Of a DNA stretch of 64,000 nucleotides, positions 60,201 to 64,000 are shown piece after piece; the first letter of the stretch is position 1; each line of letters starts with the position of its first letter. Source of the stretch: Methylobacterium brachythecii (GTDB lineage: Bacteria > Pseudomonadota > Alphaproteobacteria > Rhizobiales > Beijerinckiaceae); assembly GCF_014196345.1 (NCBI RefSeq), contig NZ_JACIDN010000005.1, positions 1-64,000 of the forward strand, read 5' to 3'. The translations under genes and the position numbers were made by a program. A model generated the notes under the pieces. It was not told the origin of the DNA, did no database searches, and saw only the letters and a list, made by a program, of their open reading frames with translations.

Positions 60201-60586
60201 TCCAGTTCCTGCACGAGCAGGGGCTGATCAACCAGTTCCCGCAGAACGAAGACTTCAACCAGCGGGTCTTCAACGAGATCGACGGCGAAGTCAGGCAATG
60301 GGTCGAGCAGGGCGCCGAGGTTCACACCCGCTTCACCCTCGGCGAGGGTGACACGCCCGCGACGCGCGTCTGGGGCGGAAAGCGGCCGAGCCGCGTCACC
60401 GTCGAATACGAAGTCACCGATCCCAAGACGGGCGATGTGATCTACAAGCAGCCGGTTACCGAGTTCAAGAACGAGGCCGGCCAGGAATTCGACGGCTACG
60501 GCGACCGGCTGATCGAGGAGAACGGCCCTGGCGGAGCCAAGGTCGACGTCGCGGCCCGGATGCGCGAAGCACTCGGACTCGAATAA
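57251..60586 (+). CDS. Large T3SS-locus toxin with C-terminal DNA/RNA non-specific endonuclease-like domain
   Basis: A 1111-residue protein. The Pro/Ala-rich N-terminus (1-75) has no signal peptide. Residues about 360-530 resemble DUF4781 (DPWNNSAIIMPGAQ, ALAGSDLDNTVGTAM, YVDNTGRRYDDFEDW, LPPGTQVYPEGGHL). A glycine/valine-rich hydrophobic stretch lies at about 555-600. Residues about 960-1080 match the Endonuclea_NS_2 type: RDNGGHIAGFQF (Asp976, His980), then QNEDFNQRVFNEIDGEVRQW and VEYEVTDPKTG. This is a polymorphic-toxin layout. It sits just after sctV with the likely immunity gene next. ATG 57251 is chosen since AGGA is 7 bases upstream. Confidence 0.8.
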   Translation: MAATAAPSAARTAPAAPPASPPSDGAKADYEAARASAKQPAAAPPAANSNTAAPTANPPPAAPASNPVAPERQAQIAAWAETKSDHSGGFLGIGGTGSSEKVRDALAGKSELGPMSTDEQRVLADRMIDRWDAGRGDGPSGPMQLVEALGDAPDSRAILGQELAARSAGITKATPLDPSKPDANWESRARASSYARSAVDAAGSADDSASAGRLRETISRLGPDKAGDFARALAGNGALGGMPGAQTDLTRTLTALDGEGPSAARSAFVQNAFSAVTADDLAATPDLQKAMGGALAREWQPDDPAAASRDASRLTGILGTDQGRRLLGDGGKDGPSLENRVNALATIRSDASITGDVLKQTDDPWNNSAIIMPGAQAGARQYLDNRGDAPVALAGSDLDNTVGTAMGLPPAVPAGTAPAEAEAAAARGAFSFYGTGDAAEPVKKVADQIRGIAGDASANVTVLPVTYSDGKTGPVQLPLFRVTDPSGAERYVDNTGRRYDDFEDWRTNNKLPPGTQVYPEGGHLKAGADGKVALGQGNTPDTVDTFGEHLTSVVDKVALVGGIVAGGVLIVGTGGLATPVVVGAGAVAAGAGAWGAYRSGSALVDRGEHGQSLNPITDSEARGLWLNLGASVASIGAFGSAARLAELGQAGRAIAPIEASLHGYVQAGAFALDTAAVANQGVDTARNWDRMSAGDRAASILQMGFWGVGAGAGLRASGLRNPGDMFNPIKIRDGILAAHAPGVTADPALPGDAVKIDYDPATGVVQGIRHGPDATPADIALHQRTAQNIQRSLTLEGQVGRLFSGGREPPPGTIGWAARADITKVQERLRTRSAELDAPGLTPERRAEIEEANAVDTRHLDALADEVSSLARDPDRATIDAKNSKRKRVDGTARTGKVSGYDIEAERAKLPVGETTRTVGGNTVTYYVNEQHNPTQVDLTLTEIPPSKKRSSAENKMTAAVGKSGGRPRTTREERDNGGHIAGFQFLHEQGLINQFPQNEDFNQRVFNEIDGEVRQWVEQGAEVHTRFTLGEGDTPATRVWGGKRPSRVTVEYEVTDPKTGDVIYKQPVTEFKNEAGQEFDGYGDRLIEENGPGGAKVDVAARMREALGLE

Positions 60587-60613
60587 GTGGTTGAGAGGAA
60601 CGGGCGAGCGCCA

Positions 60614-61003
60614 ATGGACAATCCTGCGACCAACGAGGCTCTCGTCCACGAGATCGGCAGCCTGATCGTGCACGACGAGGCCTATCTCGAGCAGCCTTGG
60701 AACACGCTGTCCCTGGTCGCGACCATGCGCGACGAAAACGTCGTGCAGCTACACGGTTACGTCTATCTCGACGCGGGCAAGACCGCAGCCGAGACCCCGC
60801 GTGAGTCGAAGATCGCGCAGCGCTTCGTCGAGTTGCACCAGGTGATGCGCCAGCGCGACGGCAAGCCGTGGAAGGCCGCGCTCGTCCAGATCTGGCGGGA
60901 GACGGCGAAGGTCAGCTACTTCTTCGAATATGACGACGCCGCGCGCTGGAAGGTGACGCCGACGAATTACGAGGCGATGCGCGAAGAGCTCCGGCCGAAG
61001 TAA
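60614..61003 (+). CDS. Putative immunity protein for the nuclease toxin (YezG-like)
   Basis: A 129-residue acidic cytoplasmic protein lying 27 bases after the toxin stop. Its pattern (PWNTLSLVATM, KPWKAALVQIW, SYFFEYDDAARWKVTP then EELRPK) resembles the YezG/DUF600 antitoxins that accompany NS_2-type nucleases in LXG polymorphic toxins. No signal peptide or membrane segment is visible, in agreement with protection against a cytoplasmic nuclease. A GTG at 60587 directly after the toxin stop is an alternative start. Chaperone function is the main alternative. Confidence 0.6.
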   Translation: MDNPATNEALVHEIGSLIVHDEAYLEQPWNTLSLVATMRDENVVQLHGYVYLDAGKTAAETPRESKIAQRFVELHQVMRQRDGKPWKAALVQIWRETAKVSYFFEYDDAARWKVTPTNYEAMREELRPK

Positions 61004-61021
61004 CCGGTCCGGCGTCTCCGA

Positions 61022-61909
61022 TCAGGCGCCGTCGTCGTCCGTGCCGACGGCCATGCTGACCGCGAGTGCGGCGGCGACGACAGCGACGTTCGTCTCATGC
61101 GCCTGCATGGTCGACAGACTCGCCGCGATGGCCGGCAGGGCAGGGGCGTTCGACGATCCATCGTTGACCAGCGCCACGGCGACCTGCGCCGCGATCAAGG
61201 CCGCCTGCGGCACCTGCGGTGCGACGATCGGCACGTCGTGCGGCTCCAGGACGTAGCCCGTCCCCCGCACGGTCCGGACCGACACCGTGGCGCTCGATCC
61301 CATCAGGTGTCCGCGCAGACGGTAGATGCCCACCTCGATCGCGTTGGCCGAGACCTCGTCCTCGAAGCTGTAGAGCCCTTCTTCGAGCAGGCTCTTCGTC
61401 ACGGTTTTTCCGACACGGCGAATCAGCATCTCGAAGATGCAGGTTTCTCGGCGCGGCATCCGCAGCGCCTTGCCGTCGACGAGGACCTCGCGGTTCGACG
61501 GGTCGAACTCGACATTGCCTGCCTGGAGGACGGGATTCAGGATCGCGGGCGGCCGCCGCAGCACGGCGCGCACGCGCGCCACCAGTTCGTCGAGCGGAAC
61601 CGGCTTGACCATGTAGTCGTCCGCGCCCGCGTTCAGGCCCTCGATGCGATGATCGACCTCGTCGCGCTCCGCGCTGACGATCAGCATCGGCACCGTACCG
61701 CCGCCGCGCCGCTGGCTGCGGATCCAGTCGAGCCCGTCGCCATCGGGCAGCATCCGGTCGACGAGAATGGCATCGTAGGTTGCGACCGAGACCGAGTCGT
61801 CGGCTTCCGCGAGATTTGCCGACACGTCGACGACGAACCCGGCTTCGCGAAGGGTTTCTCCGAAGCAGCTCGCACAGGCGGCGTTGTCATCGACCACCAG
61901 AATTCGCAT
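61022..61909 (-). CDS. OmpR-family response regulator with C-terminal extension
   Basis: A 295-residue regulator. The receiver has VVDDNAACASCF, phosphoacceptor Asp51 in AILVDRMLPDGDG and YMVKPVPLDELVARVR. The winged-helix DNA-binding domain has VLVDGKALRMPRRETCIFEM, EVSANAIEVGIYRLRGHL and VRTVRGTGYVLE. A further 65-70 residues, rich in Ala and Val (AALIAAQVAVALVNDG, VAVVAAALAVSMAV), follow the usual end. No histidine kinase lies beside it. It is convergent with the toxin/immunity genes and may control the T3SS. Confidence 0.88.
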   Translation of the reverse strand: MRILVVDDNAACASCFGETLREAGFVVDVSANLAEADDSVSVATYDAILVDRMLPDGDGLDWIRSQRRGGGTVPMLIVSAERDEVDHRIEGLNAGADDYMVKPVPLDELVARVRAVLRRPPAILNPVLQAGNVEFDPSNREVLVDGKALRMPRRETCIFEMLIRRVGKTVTKSLLEEGLYSFEDEVSANAIEVGIYRLRGHLMGSSATVSVRTVRGTGYVLEPHDVPIVAPQVPQAALIAAQVAVALVNDGSSNAPALPAIAASLSTMQAHETNVAVVAAALAVSMAVGTDDDGA

Positions 61910-62239
61910 GCGGGTTCCACGATGACGGGATCGGATCGGCCGGCCGATCAAGTGGATCGCTGCGACGCCGTCGCTGGTTAGTCAGGTTTTATTACAGAAT
62001 CTTGACGAATCATCATTCCTCAAGATTTATGCCGGCTAATCAACGGTCTATCTGGTGAAATTCCAGAGGATCTCGCCAAATTTTGAAGCTTGTCACTTCA
62101 CAGTCCGAGCATTAACGAAAATTTGATCGCGCAGATTATCGGGGTTCAATTACTGCTGCTTTGGCGAATGGCAGAGACGAACTTCGATCAATAACGAATT
62201 CGTGCCCAGCACGGCGTGCGCTTGACGCTCGGCAGCACG
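61910..62239. other. AT-rich intergenic region upstream of the response regulator
   Basis: About 330 bases, much lower in GC than the coding surroundings (particularly 61978-62200). It holds the regulator promoter. No gene was found; several TTAA/TTTGA-rich stretches could be promoter elements. Confidence 0.4.
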
Positions 62240-62270
62240 AAAAAAGGGGCGGATCGATCGATCCACCCCT
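62240..62270 (-). terminator. Rho-independent terminator of the DUF1521 gene
   Basis: The near-perfect palindrome AGGGG-C-GGATCGATCGATCC-A-CCCCT (62245-62270) is followed on the minus strand by a run of six T (62240-62245 plus-strand A-run). It lies about 30 bases after the stop of the minus-strand gene at 62300. Confidence 0.88.
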
Positions 62271-62299
62271 CGCGTCGTGATCGCGACTATGCCGGCCGA

Positions 62300-63415
62300 T
62301 CAGGCTTCGGCGGCGTCGATCACCGATTGGTCGACGGCCTGTCCGGCCGCGGTCTGCCAGGCGCCGCCATTCTCGAAGATTGTGGTCGAGCCATCGTTGG
62401 TGAGACCGTCGATGGTCTCGCCTTCCATCGACTGGGTCACGGCGAGGTTGTCCTTGCCGTCATGCGAGTCGCCGAGGCCCGAGACCTGGATGGCGTTTTC
62501 GCCGTTGGTGATGGTGAGCTTCGACGAGAAGGTCGTGCCGTTATCGCCGCCCGGCACGGTGCCGACGGTGATCTTGGTGCCGTCGTCGAGCTTGAAGGTC
62601 ATGTCCTTCTTGAAGTCGAAGTCGTTCTTGCCATCGCCGTCCTTGTCGACGTGGGGGTCGCCGGAGACCTTGGTGGTCTTGCCGGTCTCGTTGTTCTTCA
62701 CCGTCCAGGAGGCGTCCTTCTCGTCGGCGGTGATCGTGTACTTGTCGCCGAGCCGGATGGTCGCCTGTCCGTCCTTGACCTCGTGCGTCCAGACGCCGTC
62801 ATTGGCGCTCGAAGATGGGTCCGTCGCGGACGAGCCGTCGGCGCCCTGGGTCGAGCCGGTCTGGTCGGAAGTCGACGGGGCCGAGAAAGCGCGCGGGGCG
62901 GTGCCGCCGTCGGCCGCGGGGGAGGAAGCCGGAGAGGACTGCTGGCTCGGGGCCTCGGCCTTGAGCTTCGACATCAGACCGGCAATGCCGTCGAGGAGCA
63001 TGTTCTTGGCTTTGTTGGGCAGCGCGGAATCGGCCACCTTGTCGGCGATTTCCTGAAAGCCGCTCATGAGATCCTGCGGGCTGGATGCCTCGCCAGCGTC
63101 ATCGGCAGCGCTCGTCTGGGAGGCGGCATCGCTGGGGGCCGCGTCCGAGGCGGCATCGGAACGGCCACCGCGATCGGCACCCTGCGAGGCGGCGGCGAAG
63201 CCCTCGGCGAAGCCGTCGATCAGCGCGCGCTTCTCGCTCGGCTTGTGGGCATCCTTGACGTCGGCGAGGAACGCTTGGCCGCCGGAACGGGGCGCGTCGT
63301 TCTGGCCGAGCAGGGCGTTGAGGAAGGTCTTCGCGGCAGCGGCGCCATCACCGGACAGGCCGGCGCCGGCGAGCGCTCCGCTGCCACCCGCGAGGTTCGA
63401 GATTCCGAGGCTCAT
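62300..63415 (-). CDS. NopE-like DUF1521 protein, predicted metal-induced self-cleaving T3SS effector
   Basis: A 371-residue protein without signal peptide. The N-terminal 200 residues are Ser/Ala/Gly-rich and low in complexity, as in secreted effectors. Residues about 210-330 form a DUF1521 domain: WTVKNNETGKTTKVSGDPHV, then DKDGDGKNDFDFKKDMTF and TVGTVPGGDNGTTFSS. In rhizobial NopE1 this domain cuts itself at an Asp-Pro bond in the presence of Ca2+; the site is matched by Asp253-Pro254 here, next to a DxDGDG calcium-like loop. The ATG at 63415 has GGAG 7 bases upstream. A terminator follows the gene. Confidence 0.85.
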   Translation of the reverse strand: MSLGISNLAGGSGALAGAGLSGDGAAAAKTFLNALLGQNDAPRSGGQAFLADVKDAHKPSEKRALIDGFAEGFAAASQGADRGGRSDAASDAAPSDAASQTSAADDAGEASSPQDLMSGFQEIADKVADSALPNKAKNMLLDGIAGLMSKLKAEAPSQQSSPASSPAADGGTAPRAFSAPSTSDQTGSTQGADGSSATDPSSSANDGVWTHEVKDGQATIRLGDKYTITADEKDASWTVKNNETGKTTKVSGDPHVDKDGDGKNDFDFKKDMTFKLDDGTKITVGTVPGGDNGTTFSSKLTITNGENAIQVSGLGDSHDGKDNLAVTQSMEGETIDGLTNDGSTTIFENGGAWQTAAGQAVDQSVIDAAEA

Positions 63416-63689
63416 GGTCAGTCTCCGACAGGTCGTTGGGTCGCCGGCCGGGATCGCTGTCCGGGATCGGCGTGCGAGAAGCCAGCAGTCGCCGCACCGC
63501 GTTGGGTGCCGGTCGTCCTGAAGGCTTGCAGCATCGGTAGAAAGGCGAGCTTTCGGCAACCTGACGGCCCGCGAGATCTTCCGCCGGGTCCGTTCGACTT
63601 CGGAAATATCGGGATGTGATCAGGCTCTCGTCAGGTTCGCAGTGCAGATGCGTCGGGCCGATCAGCGTCCTGCCCGAGGGAATCCGACG
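63416..63689. promoter_or_regulatory. Divergent promoter of the DUF1521 gene and the Pro/Ala-rich gene
   Basis: These 274 bases lie between two divergent starts. No gene or clear operator palindrome was identified. Co-control of the two predicted secreted proteins is possible. Confidence 0.4.
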
Positions 63690-64000
63690 ATGTCCGATGC
63701 CGCCTCCGCCCCGACCGCTTCCAACGATCGCCGGCCCGCGGCTCCGCCGTCTCCCCCCGCTCCGGCGCAGCCGTCAGCCAAGGCGAGCGAGACCCCATCC
63801 GCGCCGAGTTTCGCAGACAGCGTGAAGGCCACCGGCGCGACGCCGCCGGCCAAGCCCGCACCCACACCGGCCGCCAGCGGCGCTGGGCCGACGCCACCGG
63901 CTGCCCCTTCGGCCGCTTCGGGACCGGCAGGCTTTCCGACCGCCCCCGCTTCGCCGAAACCGCCGGGCATTCTGCAGATTCCCGGGCTGCCCGGAATGCC
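63690..64000 (+). CDS. Pro/Ala-rich protein, N-terminal part only (cut by window end)
   Basis: An open frame of 103 codons running off the window. It starts at ATG after GAGGG and encodes MSDAASAPTASNDRRPAAPP, then a Pro/Ala/Ser-rich sequence with FADSVKATG in the middle and GILQIPGLPGM at the cut end. The style matches the N-terminus of the nuclease toxin at 57251, which suggests another T3SS substrate. Two overlapping minus-strand open frames were rejected as shadows. Its function cannot be told from the part seen. Confidence 0.6.
   Translation, partial: MSDAASAPTASNDRRPAAPPSPPAPAQPSAKASETPSAPSFADSVKATGATPPAKPAPTPAASGAGPTPPAAPSAASGPAGFPTAPASPKPPGILQIPGLPGM

Noticed and set aside
63631..63970. 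Minus-strand frames at the right end (63631-63897 and 63662-63970)
   Set aside because: They lie opposite a plus-strand frame with a good ribosome site and effector-like composition, and look like its shadow.
1..64000. CRISPR arrays, rRNA genes, prophage or integrase genes
   Set aside because: No regularly spaced repeats, rRNA stretches, or phage/integrase genes were recognised on either strand; only the IS3 transposase was found.

Overview
The window looks like chromosomal DNA of a GC-rich alphaproteobacterium, most likely a Rhizobiales methylotroph such as Methylobacterium/Methylorubrum. This is inferred from gene content: the N-methylglutamate pathway, a formaldehyde-activating-enzyme homologue, an alphaproteobacterial-type large NAD-glutamate dehydrogenase, and Tad-like and rhizobial-like secretion genes. 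No database search was run, so all family names come from recognising sequence motifs.

Left part (1-14.1 kb). An apparently intact IS3-family element (IS407-like) has imperfect inverted repeats, a 4-bp GGCC target duplication and a programmed -1 frameshift site. It is followed by the 1615-residue NAD-glutamate dehydrogenase on the minus strand, an HxlR regulator/EmrA/EmrB efflux operon, an aldehyde dehydrogenase with a divergent HxlR regulator, and tRNA-Arg(CCG). A 57-bp degenerate copy of the 5' half of that tRNA and its upstream flank lies at 7136-7192, so a direct repeat brackets the efflux/aldehyde dehydrogenase block.

Middle part (13.3-39.8 kb). This is a methylated-amine utilisation island. 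It holds mgdABCD (N-methylglutamate dehydrogenase, homologous to heterotetrameric sarcosine oxidase), two paralogous XRE-cupin regulators, a three-gene dimethylamine monooxygenase/haem N-demethylase set, mgsABC (N-methylglutamate synthase) and gmaS (gamma-glutamylmethylamide synthetase). It also holds a Fae-like protein without the catalytic His, a folate-type aminomethyltransferase, two APC permeases (one with three tiny membrane proteins) and a porin. Together they give an inferred route from dimethylamine through methylamine, gamma-glutamylmethylamide and N-methylglutamate to glutamate plus a C1 unit.

Right part (39.8-64 kb). This is a non-flagellar type III secretion system (T3SS). A minus-strand operon sctI-J-K-L-N-O-Q-R-S-T-U ends in a Tad-pilus-type secretin (CpaC) and a CpaD lipoprotein. 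A divergent plus-strand operon encodes a stand-alone secretin N-domain protein (NolW/RhcC1-like), two small Gly-rich proteins that may be needle subunits, SctD, putative SctX/SctY, and SctV. Directly behind sctV lies a 1111-residue protein ending in a DNA/RNA non-specific-endonuclease-like domain, followed by a small gene resembling YezG-type immunity proteins. After an OmpR-type regulator come a NopE-like DUF1521 protein (predicted self-cleaving at Asp-Pro) and the start of a Pro/Ala-rich protein cut by the window edge.

The most unusual elements are the nuclease effector/immunity pair inside a T3SS operon, the SctU homologue lacking the NPTH self-cleavage motif, and the Tad secretin plus CpaD in place of a standard SctC and pilotin. 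These suggest a divergent T3SS that may act on bacteria as well as, or instead of, a eukaryotic host. That target is inference only.
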